From positions 1,762,285-1,825,151 of the forward strand of contig KQ481938.1 in the NCBI GenBank assembly GCA_001430745.1: 62,867 bases of DNA, written 5' to 3'. This DNA comes from Auxenochlorella pyrenoidosa (lineage: Eukaryota > Chlorophyta > Trebouxiophyceae > Chlorellales > Chlorellaceae). The notes beneath the pieces were generated by a model, which searched no databases, had not been told where the DNA came from, and worked only from the letters and a program-made list of their open reading frames with translations. Position numbers and translations under genes: made by a program. Within the stretch, counting starts at the first letter, position 1, and every line of letters begins with the position of its first letter. Below are positions 45,950 to 56,611 of this stretch, one piece after another.

Positions 45950-45985
45950 TGGTTTGCGACTGTGGTTTGCGACTGTGGTTTGCGA
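45950..45985 (+). repeat. 13-bp tandem repeat at a rearrangement junction
   Basis: TGGTTTGCGACTG occurs twice and then partly a third time. It lies exactly where PIN-gene sequence stops and F-box/LRR sequence begins. It is absent from the reference loci. Confidence 0.8.
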
Positions 45986-48900
45986 GGTGCCAGCGGCGGC
46001 TCGGGCGTCTGCAGCGGCAGCGGGGCGGGCCCTCCAAGCACGCCCGCCACCCTGGCACCGCCCCCCGCTCAGCTGCCTGGAGAGCCTCAGCCTGCGCGGC
46101 TGCATGTTCCTGCGGGGCAGCCTGCTTGCTGACCTGGCAGACGGCTGCCCATGGCTGACATCGCTGGACCTTGCGGGCTGCTGCCTGTCGTTCAAGTGAG
46201 GCGTTGGCACTTGCAACGATCCTGCATCATGCATGGCATGCTGCCCTCCCCCCACTGAACCTGCAGCTGGCGCAAATGCTCACTTTACTGCTGCACCACC
46301 TGCCATGCAGCTTGAACCCTGGATTTGCGGCGTTGCTTGCGCGCCTGCAGAGCCTGCAGCAGCTGGTGCTGGACGGGAATGGCACAGACGATGTGGCCAT
46401 GCAGCACATTGCTGCAGCGCCGCAGCTCAGGTGGGCTTTGTGTCAAGTGTCAGGGAAGAGTAGTGATGGGCCCATGTTGAATGGCATTGGCATGTCGAAG
46501 GACGCCCGTCTCCTGCGTGCAGATACTCCTTGCTCCCTGGATGGCTCCTGGTCCAGTGCTCCGCCCTGCTGACTGGCTATGCAACCCAGCTGCCACCCAC
46601 AGGGTATTGAGCCTGCGCGACAGCACACCCTGCTCAGCGATGCAGCGCTGCTCCTGCTGGCCCAACAGCGCGGCAGCAGCCTGAGCAGAAGCATCAGCAC
46701 CGGAGCCAGCTGCAGCAGCAGCCCAACGGGCAGCGGCGGCTGCGCAGATGCGGGCTTGGTTTCGCTGGACATCAGCGGGTGCACTGGCCTCACGGACCAA
46801 TGCTGGCTTGCGATTGTAGAGGCGAGTGGTGCCGATGGTATGACTTGCAGCGTACCTGACGATTTGGCGAATGAGGCCGCTCTCGGCATGTGTGCACACG
46901 ACCAGGGCAAGAGGGAGCCTGTGCCCAACATTTCTTGCTGACCCCCGGCATGCGCCTTTAAACCGCCTGCCGGGCGCCATCCCAGCTGCAGATGCAGGGC
47001 CTCGCCTGCCTGCGCATGGAGCACATGGCGCACCTGCTGCAGGTGGGGGTCGGCAGCTGGGCCCCAGGTGCCCGGCTCTGACGCTCAGGCTGCGTGCGCT
47101 GCGGGCAGCCTGGCGCTGGAGGGCCGCCTCACCTGCAGCCGTGCACGAGCTCCCTTACATAACTTAACACTGCGCTCCACGTTTGGCGCTTGCCCGTCCC
47201 TCCCGGCCCGCGCAGTTTCCGTCCATGCCAGAGGCGTTGCCGGGGGCGCTGTGGCGGCTGCCGCGACTCCGCGCTCTCTCTCTCGCAGGCAGCTGCTGCC
47301 ACCCCAGCAAGCGCAAGCTGCTGGCGGCCCTGTGCGGCGGCAGCGTGACGCACCTGGAAATCAGCACCGGGGCAGCCGCTTTGGGGCAGGCCCCCAGTGG
47401 GGTGGCCCGACCAGCAGCCCACGAAGCGGCGCGCCGCTCTGGGCGGCCGCGGCCTGGCCAGAGTCGCGGCCAACGCTGGCGCCGGGGCCGGCGTACCGCC
47501 GGCTCACCTCCCTGCACGAGCGCGACCTGTGCGAGGCGGCGCAGAGCTTCCGCCAGCTGCAGAGCCTGAGCGCGGCTGGGTCGGCCCTGCCCCTGCGGGT
47601 GGTGGCCGCCTTTCTGGAGGCGGCACCGGCAGGGTGGCTGGCCTCCATCGACCTGCGAGCGCGCTGCCTTGATGCAGAGCCCCCCGCGGCGGCGGCGGTG
47701 CACAGCACTCAGCCGCCCTGGCAGAGCCAGCTGTTCTTCTCCTCGGGCGCGCGGCGGGCGCTCACGTTTGACGCATACCGCGCCATCACGGGCACGTCCG
47801 CCACCCGCCTGCAGCAGCTGCACCCAGGCGGACAGCTGGCAGCGGCCCGCCACTGCAGGCGGGCCGACGGGACGCGGCAAGGCAGCCGGCGGCGGGACCG
47901 GGAGGTTGTCAGTGCGGGCTGGTGGGCACAATGGAGATGGGCAAGTTGCTTCGGCAGCGTCGGAGCTTGCAAGCCGTGTGTGGCTGTCGCGCCAGGGGCG
48001 CCGCGGGCGCTGCAGTGCCTGCCCGGAAGCCGAGACGCTGTGTTTTGCTCACCGTTGCAGGTCGTTTTGCTGCTGCGCTGCGGCGGCAGGGCGCCTCCCT
48101 GGCCAGCCTGCGCCTCGGCGGCGCCAGCGGGGTGACCGACCGCCACCTGGCCAGCCTGGCGTCGCTGACGGCGCTGACGTGGCTGTGCCTGGCGGGCGTT
48201 GGCGGGGCTATCTCTGCCACGCTGCTTGCAGAAGCTGCAGCTGGCTGCCGTTGCCTGCGGGATCTAGACATCAGCGGCGCCAGCGATGCCTGCCTGGCAG
48301 CAGCGGCAGCCATGCCGAGCCTGCGACAGCTGTCGGCTGCCGGCTGCGGTGGCCTGGGTGCCGGCGCCGGCGCGCCAGCACTGGCGGCGGGCCCTGCAGC
48401 AGCCACGCTGTGCTGGCTGGACATTGCCGGCACTTCAGCAGGCGATACGGCAGCAGCAGCTCTGGCGGCAGGTTGCCGCCAGCTGCGGGGAGTAAACCTG
48501 ACAGGCTGACAGGGGCTCAGCCCGGCAGGTGTGGAGCACCTCAGCCGCTTGCCTCTACTGTCGTGCCTGGGGCTTGGCAGGTGAGGAGCAGCAGCAGGGG
48601 GCCCACTCTGTCCATTGCCAAGCCCGAAATTGCCGTGATGCCACCCCCCAAGTTGTCAGGTGTGCCGTGGCATACAGCATGCCTGCTTGTGTCAACGCCT
48701 GGCACCAATCGCTCCCCCTGCCCGCCGTGCAGGTGCCCTGAGGCAGTGACGGATGCTGGCCTGCCGCAGCTGGTGCGGCGCTGCCCCATGCTCCTCCGGC
48801 TCCACCTCTCCGAGGCTCATCAGCTGACAGCCGACGGCCTGGCCTCGGCGCTGGGCCTGCTGCCCTGCCTCGCCCATTTGGACCTGACAGCCGCTTCAAG

Positions 48901-49045
48901 CAAGCAACTGGCCAACGAACGGCGTACGGCCCTGTTGGCAGGGAGCAGCGGCATGGGGGCGATCACGCCGGCCAACGTGCAGCTGCCGCAGGGCGGCTCC
49001 AGCCCCACCGGCAGCCTCTTCAAGCGCTGCCGCTGCTGGCCCCTG
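45986..49045 (+). pseudogene. F-box/LRR protein, inverted 5'-truncated and disabled copy
   Basis: It begins inside exon 3 (ESLSLRGCMFLRGSLLADLA, 46080) and follows the remaining exons of the gene at 34-38 kb to RLHLSEAHQLTADGLASALG (48800). The F-box exons are absent. Damage: a 2-bp insertion in SLRDSTPCSAM (about 46623-46630) shifts the frame before DAALLLLAQQ; a 1-bp loss in the ACCGGGGCAGCC run (about 47370) shifts it again between VTHLEIST and LTSLHERDLCEAAQ; and a TGC to TGA change ends NLTG at about 48507. The final residues are also rearranged. No start codon or promoter is apparent. Confidence 0.85.
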
Positions 49046-49337
49046 AAGTTGGTTTACAAATGGGCTGCACACTCGGCACATCCGATCACGCGCTACATGG
49101 GCAACTGGGCAGCCGAGAGTAAAAGGCGGCAGGAAGCACTAGGCTGTGTGCTTAAGGGGCCACGGTAACAGGACGGCGGGGCCGCTGCGTTGCAGATGCG
49201 TACCGAAGGGCCAATGCAGAAAGGCAAAGGGTACAGCAGGTGCAAACTGCGGGGTTGGAAGGCGGTCAAAGCACAGGCAAAGGGAAGGGCTGCTGCTTGC
49301 AGGGAGGGCCCAGCAAGCCTGCGCATTGCGAGCCACA

Positions 49338-50206
49338 TCACTTGTACAAGGTTGCGTAAAACACTGCAAAGTAGGCCCAAACGCAGGCAGTGAACGCCGA
49401 ATAAACGCTGATCACGCTCTTGCCATTAGCGGCACTTGCGACAGACAAGGCAGCAAAAAGTGCCGCCCAGAATGTATACTGAATGGCCTGTTCTCGGTTG
49501 ATCTCACGCGCGCGCTGCATCTCCTCCGTTAGCAGCTCGTGGTCCGGTTGCATGCGCTCACGGCCCTGCCCCGGCTTGGCGGCGAACACGGTCGCGGTGG
49601 TGCCACGCAGGCAGCGCCGAGGCGGCACCAAACAGGTTGCCCCTGCACACGCAAGGCCAGCAGCAGGACTGAAGCGAGAGCATGCAGCTGCAGCTGCCAG
49701 CGGCCAAGCTTGCCAGCCGCCGCCGATGTCGGCGGTGACAAAGGCAGATCGGGATCTAAGGAGGCAAAACCGGACGTGCTGGCCATGCCGCCATGCACCA
49801 AGTCGTGACAACGCTCGATCCTGGCGAGCGGCCGTGCACGCCCACCTGTGAGGCGGCCCCCAGCCTGCGCCGCCAAAAGTGCCGGCAGCGACATCACCTT
49901 CAGCGCGCTCGGCGGCGTTTCTGCACAGGCAGAGCCAGGTGAAAGAGTGCGTGGATGAGAGAGAGTCCGGCATTCCCCGCTGCAGTTGCTAGCGAGCATC
50001 CTGCAGCTGCTGGCATTGATGGCAGCCCTGTGGTGCTGAGAACGCAATAGCAGACCCACTGGCCACGCTGGAAGTCGCGTAATAGGATTGAGCTTGGAGG
50101 AGCAGAGGATCTTGAGCGCAGCAGAGTGCACACCTGTGAGGGCCAGCCCACACGGCGCCGCCGTCAGCGCCGGCAGCGAGAGCACCTTGAGCGCGCTCAG
50201 CGGCAT
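49338..50206 (-). CDS. Small two-helix membrane protein, copy 2 (intact)
   Basis: Exon a starts at ATG 50206 (MPLSALKVLSLPALTAAPCG) and ends at a GTG donor near 50133. Exon b (about 49920-49852) repeats the motif (PPSALKVMSLPALLAAQAGG). Exon c (about 49650-49338) reads VPPRRCLRGTTATVFAAKPG, then RMQPDHELLTEEMQRAREIN, EQAIQYTFWAALFAALSVAS, KSVISVYSAFTACVWAYFAV and FYATLYK with its stop at 49338. There are two membrane helices after a basic, Ala/Thr-rich front end that could be an organelle-targeting peptide. The function is unknown. The gene is head-to-head with the plus-strand gene starting near 50465, as at 8 kb. Whether exons a and b are joined or are alternative first exons cannot be told from the sequence. 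Confidence 0.55.
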
Positions 50207-50464
50207 GGCGGGTGCTGCTGGCGGGGTGAGAAGACGGTTCCTGGTGTCCTGTGCGGGCCGCTTGCAGCGTGCAGGCTCCAGAAGCTGGCGAGGAGGTTTG
50301 CGTATGCCTCTGGGCGCACGTTGAGAGAGTTTCGAGCGGGTCTATATGGCTTTGATGGCGATAAGAACGCACTGTAAGCCCGTGAGGTGCGCATGGCCGA
50401 CCCTTCTGCCTCCTCCACGTGTCCCCATCAGCTCGGGTTTGCTCTGCCCTTCCATGCTGCTCAG

Positions 50465-52789
50465 ACGACTTCCGAGTGTACAAAGATCTGCTGGACGCCC
50501 CGCCAGGTATGGCCAAGGCAGTGATCGAGTCATGCCTGCCCTTTTGGCTTGTTCAGGGTGCAGGCTCCGCGCCAGACTTGTCTGGAGGAGCCTGGACCGC
50601 CAAAAAGAGCCTGTGGGCGCCGCTTGAGCGCGTTGCGCCCCGCCGCCACCACCATTGCTGCTGCGCCGCCAATGAGCCCGGCCACCTTCCTACTGCAGCG
50701 CCATATCTCCATCGCCCCCTGCCCCTGCAGATGGCTAGCAGAGAGAACAATGCTGTCTGTGATGAGCAACTGCACGCAGGTAAGGCCTGCAAGCTTGCAG
50801 GCCTCGGCTGCACACGGCTCCCGCCCCTGCAGCTGCACCGCTCGCGGCCAGCGCACCACATCGGGCAGCGACCTCGTGTGGCGCAGGAGCCGCCTGCACG
50901 CCAGCGCCTCCCCGAGCGGCACAGGCGAAGGCGAGGTGAGACGATTGGTGCTGCATCAGGGATACTGGCGTGCCAGTTGCTGTGTGTTATGAGTTTCTAG
51001 TGACAGCACGTGCAGAAGGGGCTCTCGTTGCCTCTTGCCTCCCCGCGCCAGCATGCGCTTGCCTCGAGTCGGGCCTGCCACGCCAGACCCACCATGAAAC
51101 ATAAACGCCAGAGGCCCGACTGGGTGTTACAGCACATGCTATGCTATGGCATGGCCGGGCCAGCACAGACTTGGGCTCCCTCAGCTGCAAATCTGTCACT
51201 TCGTTCCCTACTCATCCTGCAGGAGAATCCCCCTCTGCCGGATTCCATTGAGGACAGCCCAGTGCTGAAGATGGAGGACCCCTGCGGGCTGCTGGAGGAG
51301 GCCATGCAGGCGGGTTGGGACGCTCTTGGGGAGTCGCTGAGCAGGGTGGCAGAGATCATGGCGGCGGGGGAGCCCACCAAGCAGATTGCTGCAGTAGTGC
51401 ACAAGGTGAAAAAGTTCCCTAGACAGACGGTGTGGCATCGGGTTTTCTTCTCAGGTTGCGCTGCAGTTTGACAGCGTGCCGATGGAATTGCACCATGACA
51501 GCTACGTTTCAGGTCTTGAAGCCGGCCGTACCGTGGCACGCCTGTGGTTCCTGCGTGCGACTTTGGAGCCAGTGTGTGTGGTCTGGTGAGACCACACGTG
51601 CCATGTCAATACTGCTCAACCTGCTGGTCCCTCTCATGTCTGCTGCCCTGCAGGTTGAGGTGCGCAAGGCGCTGGAGGCCCGGCAGGACGCCCTGCCGCC
51701 TGAGCTGAGGTGCATGGCAATCTTTTGGCTCCAGGTGGGGCGGTGTGGGATGGGCACCATGCTCCTTGCTCCTGCGCAAGTCAGTTGTCGGCAAGCGGAG
51801 CCAGCAGTCCAGCGTGCATGTGCCGCCACTGCACCCCTCCTGAGACACTGCATCCTGCACTTTGCTGGCCTTTCCTTGCAGATGAAGTGGGACAAGGATT
51901 ACGTGCTATATGTGTCCGTGGCCCTGCAACTCATCGGCATTGCCAACCAGGTGCGTGGGCCCTCATACTGTTGCACGGCCAAAAACTCGCCGTTTGCTGC
52001 TTGGCAGGCGCTTTCTTTGCGTGCGCTGCCACTGCACCGTTAGGCTGCCTCCCGGCATGTGCAACGAATTCGAACCTCCTTGAGCAAAGAACTGATTCGC
52101 GGCTGCCGCTGCCATCCTTGTCCCCTGCCTTTCCAAGCAGGCGGCCCAGGCGGACCCGGTGGCCGATGTGAAGAAGAAGATCAAGGAGGTGAGGAGGGGC
52201 CTCCCACACCTGCTGAGAGAGCGCTAGCATGTTCCTCGCATCCAGAGACGGCGAGGAAGCGGATGACGTCGCTACGCACCCTCTGCCTGCCACTGTACGA
52301 CCATGGTCCAGCGTTTTAAGCTCTTCTCTTACCCAGACTCCCCCACGCCCATCATGCAATGTGCCGTGTGTCACAGCCTTGTTTGCTGCCTGGATGTGGG
52401 GTCATGTAGCTTGTGCAACCATAGTGCTGATCCTGTGCTTCTATTGTGACTTGCAGGCCAATCAGGAGAGACAGCGGGAGTTGGGGAACGTGCGGGCGGC
52501 GGTAGCCATCGCGGGCTTGGCCACTGTCCTCGGATCAATCGGCGGCGACTACCTCACCGCGCCACTGCTCACCACGACTGACTTCCTGCGCGCAGCAAGC
52601 ACGCCGGAGGTCTGGATCTTCGCGGCGATCACGACGGCAGCTGGGGCGGCCTTCAGCTCCTCGCTGAACGCCAGGGGTCGGGCCCGTGACGAGAAGCAGT
52701 ATGAGGAGGATCTGCGGACGCTGCGGCAGGCCGCTGCGAAGGCAGATGCCGCCGCTGATGCGGCCGCAGAGGCTGAGGAGCAGCAGTAG
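50465..52789 (+). CDS. Unknown multi-exon helical protein, copy 2
   Basis: Exons: 50465-50506 (DDFRVYKDLLDAPP); about 50731-50779 (MASRENNAVCDEQLHA, with an ATG); one ending LHASASPSGTGEGE at about 50935; about 51222-51405 (ENPPLPDSIEDSPVLKMEDP...MQAGWDALGES); about 51600-51735 (MSILLNLLVPLMSAALQ, then VEVRKALEARQDALPPELRC); 51881-51949 (MKWDKDYVLYVSVALQLIGI); 52141-52188 (AAQADPVADVKKKIKE); and 52457-52789 (ANQERQRELGNVRAAVAIAG, YLTAPLL, VWIFAAITTAAGAAFSSSLN, then a charged Ala/Glu/Gln tail). Exon sizes and order match the copy at 9-11.5 kb, while the protein sequences differ widely, so this is an old duplication. If the ATG at 50731 is the start, a transit-like leader (RGQRTTSGSDLVWRRSRLHA) precedes the acidic region. 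No known family. Confidence 0.6.
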
Positions 52790-53044
52790 CTGCTGCAGGT
52801 CCTGGCCACCGGGATGGTGGAGTTCCTGCTGCTGCACGCCAGCGGAAAATGCAGCTCTGCACAGCCGTAGGGGAAGCAGCAGAAGCCTGTCGTCGCGCAC
52901 GGCCCGCGCGGCAGCAGGAGCTTGAGCAGAAGGTCGCGCGGCAGGCGCCCATGGGGGCACAGCAAGCCAGCCCAGCAGGCCCAGCAACAGCAGCAGCTGG
53001 AGCAGGCTGCCCAGCATGCACAGCAGAACAAGGATGAGGTAACA

Positions 53045-53345
53045 CCAGGATTGAGAGGAGGCGGCGTTGTCCCGTTGTGCATGCCTCCCAGCCCTGCAGA
53101 TGCGTCCGCTGCCCGCCCCTGGGCGGTGCCAGCCCGGCGGTGCAGGCCTGGGCAGGTGCACCTGTCAACTATAGCTCGCTACCTGGAGTGTAAGCCCCCT
53201 CTCAAAAACACTTGACACAAGCTCGATCGAAGGCAGCTGAGTGCAATTGTGCATTGGCCTGGCCTGGCAGTTGCCCCGCAGCAATAGCAGATAGCAGTTG
53301 CGGCAGCTGGCGGCCACCTGGAGGCTGCCACCATGCTGCAGGACG
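53045..53345. repeat. Block shared with 7140-7400 (edge of duplication Z)
   Basis: It contains the same ordered landmarks as 7140-7400: GTGCATGCCTCC, CCCTGCAG, AGGTGCACCTGTC, ATAGCTC, a CCCCCTCTCA tract, CTTGACAC, GTGCATTGGCCTGGCCTGGCA and CCACCATGCTGCAGG. Here it follows the helical gene. At 7.1 kb it precedes the gene pair. Confidence 0.7.
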
Positions 53346-53429
53346 CTGCCGAGCGGCCTCTCCTGTGCAGACTGGTGCTGCTAGCAGCGCAGCGCAGCCG
53401 ATGTCCGCAAGCTGTGGCTGTTTGACAAC
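53340..53429 (+). repeat. Inverted fragment of the LRR exon at a duplication breakpoint
   Basis: CGCAAGCTGTGGCTGTTTGA with its flanks (about 53370-53429) is the sense-strand sequence of LRR-PIN exon 3 (RKLWLFDN), on plus. Directly after it, at about 53434, the minus-strand PIN exon begins (GCCGGCCCCGGCGCCCAGCA). The two pieces of one gene therefore meet head to head. Confidence 0.75.
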
Positions 53430-56400
53430 GGGCGCCGGCCCCGGCGCCCAGCATGGGCAGCAGGGCCGAGGTGTCCAGAAAGAGCAGCAGCGGGCCCGCC
53501 GCGCCTCGCGCCGCCTCGCTGGCGGCGAGCGGCGCCGCATCTGCTGCCGCGCCTGCTGCTGTCGGTGCAGGGCGCGGCGGTGGAGGAGGACGCGCATGGG
53601 ATGGCGACTCGCCTTGGCTGCTGGCTGCGTTGGCTGCATGCTGGGCCTGCCAGCCACGGCGCGCCGCCTTGAGGACGGCCGCCTCCGAGGGCAGCTGGTA
53701 CTGGCAGCTGCGGGGCCAGGGGAGGTGGCTGGTGGGGAGATGATGCAGGCCATGGTGGCGCAGGCAGGTCGATGCAGGTTGGCAGCGCATGCGGTGGAGT
53801 GATAAAAGCGCCAGATATGCCCATCTGGGGGCAGCTTGAGCACACCGGGAGCTGTGCAAGGAGAGGTACAAGCACTCTGACGGGTGACGAAGCATGCGCG
53901 CGCAAGGCGACGCTCCCAACAAGTACATCAGAGGAAGCTGCATGCAGGGTGCGCGCTCACCTGACCCACGGCATGCGCGATGGCAGCGCTCAACCTGATA
54001 CTGCAGAGTGTTGCGGGCGCCGCGGCTGGCGGGCACGGGCGTGGGCAGCGCGGGGGCCGCGGCCGCAGCAGCTGCCAGGTAGGGCGGCATGTCGGGCAGG
54101 TTGGGGGTGGCGTCTGCGCGCACAGCGGCAGGCAGGTCGACGACCAGGCTGCGCCGTGCATGCTGCGACTCCAGCTCCTGCGGGGTGCCCCGGGAGGTCA
54201 AAGAGCAGCGGTGGTGTAAGCCGGGGGTGCCGAGGCGTCCCCCGAATCGGTGAGAGGCCCGTGGCGAGCCGCGCGCAGGCCTCCACCACCTGCAGCGCTT
54301 GCCTGCATCAGGCCCTCCAGGCTGATCCGGTTCCACTCCATTCTGAGCCAGCAGGGGCGGCTGGGCAGCCCAGCAGCAGACGCCGGCGCCTCGTCTTGCT
54401 CCCCGACAGCGCCCGCTGGTGCCGCCTCGGCAGCACCTGCAGCCGCCCCTGCTCCAGGGTCCTCGTCATGCGGAGGCGCGGCAACGCCCTGCTCTGTGGC
54501 GCCGCCCTCTGGGACTGACAGCACACCGGCAAGGCCTCCAGCAGCGCAGCCGCGCCGCGCAGCGTCAGCATGTTGTGCGAGAGATGGACCTGAGGAGCAG
54601 GCGGGGCAGCGGGCGGGGGCAGAGGCGGCGCTGAGGGCCCCCAGCTGGGTGGCCAGGTCTCACAAACTGAAAGCGCATGGGTTTGTAGGGCAGCCCCGCT
54701 GACTGGCGCTCGCAGACAAGAGCAGGGACACGCAACGACGACAATGCTCGCCTCCAAGGCCTGCCCACCTCTTGCATGCCCGGGTGGGCGGCCAGGATGC
54801 GTGCCACCGCCTCTCCTCCCGCATCCGTCAGCCGGTTGTCAAACAGCCACAGCTTGCGCACGTCGGCTGCGCCGCGCTGCCGGCAGCACCAGTCTGCCAG
54901 CATGGCGGCTTCGGGGTCTGTCAGCGCCTGCCGCTCCAGCCGGATGGACAGCTGCACCGGGGGGGCTGCGGCGTTGCCCACAGCCGCCGCTGCCGCATCG
55001 CCGGGGTCAACCGCCAAGGGCCGTGCCGCGGCCAGGCTGGGCGGGGAGGGTGGCCACCAGTTGCGGTGCTGGCTGCTTGCTGCCTCGCCGGGGGACCCCA
55101 CATCGCAGGCGCTGCTGGCCGCAGCCTGGCTGCAGGCGGCTGCATCGGCGCTGCCACCGCTGGCGCTGGGGGAGCCTCCAGGCGAGGCGGTCGCGGCAGC
55201 CGCAGCCGCGCCCAGCACGCTGGCCCACCCCATGTCGCTGCTGGCGCTGCTGGCCCTGCTCAGCCCCTCCTCCCCGCAGGCAGCGCCCTCCTCACCACCC
55301 TCCGCTGCCAGGTCGGGAACAGCTGCCCCTGCCTCCACCGCTGCCTCTGTCGCTCCCTCCACCAAATCTGCCTCAACACCTGCTACCTCGGCAGAGCTGG
55401 CTTTCACCGGCTCGCCGCCGCTGCCCTCTGCTGCGCTCCCAGAGCCGTTGACGAGGCTGGTGCCCCCAGCATCAAGCTGCAGCCTCTCTGCCATCACTGG
55501 CGGCCTGGCGGCCAAGGACAGGCCTTCGACTGTGGCAGGCGGCCGCCCATCCAAAGCGACCTCCTCACCCAGCTGCGCCGAGCTGGCGCCATGCGAGCCG
55601 TGCTCCTCCTGCTCCTCCTGGCATCCCTGGGCCTGGGCTGCTGCCTGCTGCTGCCGCGTCGGGCCTGCCGGCCCTGCCTGTTGGCGCCGTACCGCTGCCT
55701 GCTCCGCTGCCTGCTGCTGGCGCTTCCATGCAACAAAGCTGTCCAGGCCCCGCAGCCAGGCGGCAGAGAAGCGCTGGCCACCGGGCGGGCCCACCTGGCG
55801 GGAGTGTTACGGGGAGCCAAGGCTGGGCAACTCAGGTGATGCAAGCACACACCAAGGCACATGCTGCGCCGTCATCGCAAGCGCGGCAGGCTCACGTCAA
55901 ACGGAGTGTTGGCAGTGACTGCAATCAGGCACGGGCACTCATAAAACGGCTCTGCTCTGCGGCCAGGCAATCCAGGGAGCAGCCCCACCTTCCAGAGGCC
56001 CCTCTCCTTGTCTCGGTCAAAGGCTACCGCCTCAGCGCCGCGCCCAAACAGCTTGCCCCCTGCAGCCCCTGCCCCGCTGCCCGTGAATGCTGCAGCCTGG
56101 CTGGTGCCCCGCCCCGGGCTGCCAGCGTAGCCGCGGCCACGACCACCCCCGCTGGGGCTGCGCTGGAACAGCGGCTGCTGCGGCTGCTGCGTGGAGCTGG
56201 GAGAAGGGGAGAAGCCACCCCTGGCAGGGGAGAAGCCACGGCCTCGCCCTGGGGCACCGCCGCCAGCAAAGGGGCTGCTTCCCCTGCCGCCACCCCGTGC
56301 AGCGTAGCCGACGCCTGCTCGGCCGCGACCGCCGGCAGGAGGTGGCGGAGGTGGAGTGCCCGCCAAGCTGCCACCACGTCCGTCACGGCCTGCCTTGGCC

Positions 56401-56611
56401 CTGCCCACTCTGCCGCCACGTCCCCCATCCTGCCCGGCAGTGGCGGGCAGAGAGAGCTAGGTGGCCCACGTTGGGGGGCAGCTGGCGGTGAGGGAGGCGG
56501 GCAGCCGACGGCAGAGGGTGGGTTGGCATTGGAGGGCGGCCGCACATCCCCTCGATAATCAATCAGCTTGGTTGAGCTCACCTCGCGCCCAGCAGCCCCA
56601 CGCCCTGCCAT
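53430..56611 (-). pseudogene. RGG-LRR-PIN gene, second copy, frameshifted and missing most of the PIN domain
   Basis: ATG 56611 (MAGRGAAGRE), the RGG exon (56450-55990, GRGFSPARGGFSPSPSSTQQ) and the long exon with RKLWLFDNRLTDAGGEAVAR (about 54855) are all open and close to the parent gene. In exon 4 a single base is missing at about 54521-54526 relative to the parent. This shifts the frame after RGAAALLEALPV and leads to an early stop. The copy still contains ELESQHARRSLVVDLPAA, SEAAVLKAARRGW and LLLFLDTSALLPMLGAGAG. It then ends abruptly at about 53434, so three of the four catalytic acidic positions are missing. Its promoter is intact, so a truncated RGG-LRR protein could still be made. 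Confidence 0.82.

Larger units (their letters stand above)
44817..49045 (+). repeat. Duplication block X, inverted copy
   Basis: Same exon order as 34358-40110 read on the minus strand, now on plus. The left edge lies in a C-rich low-complexity stretch (about 44640-44815). An internal junction at 45946-45985 joins the start of PIN exon 10 to the middle of F-box/LRR exon 3. Confidence 0.85.

Noticed and set aside
47068..48135. 355-codon plus-strand frame as an intact LRR gene
   Set aside because: Its first third is out of frame relative to the parent exon; only the later part (LTSLHERDLCEAAQ) is in the right frame. It is an artefact of the frameshift in the pseudogene.
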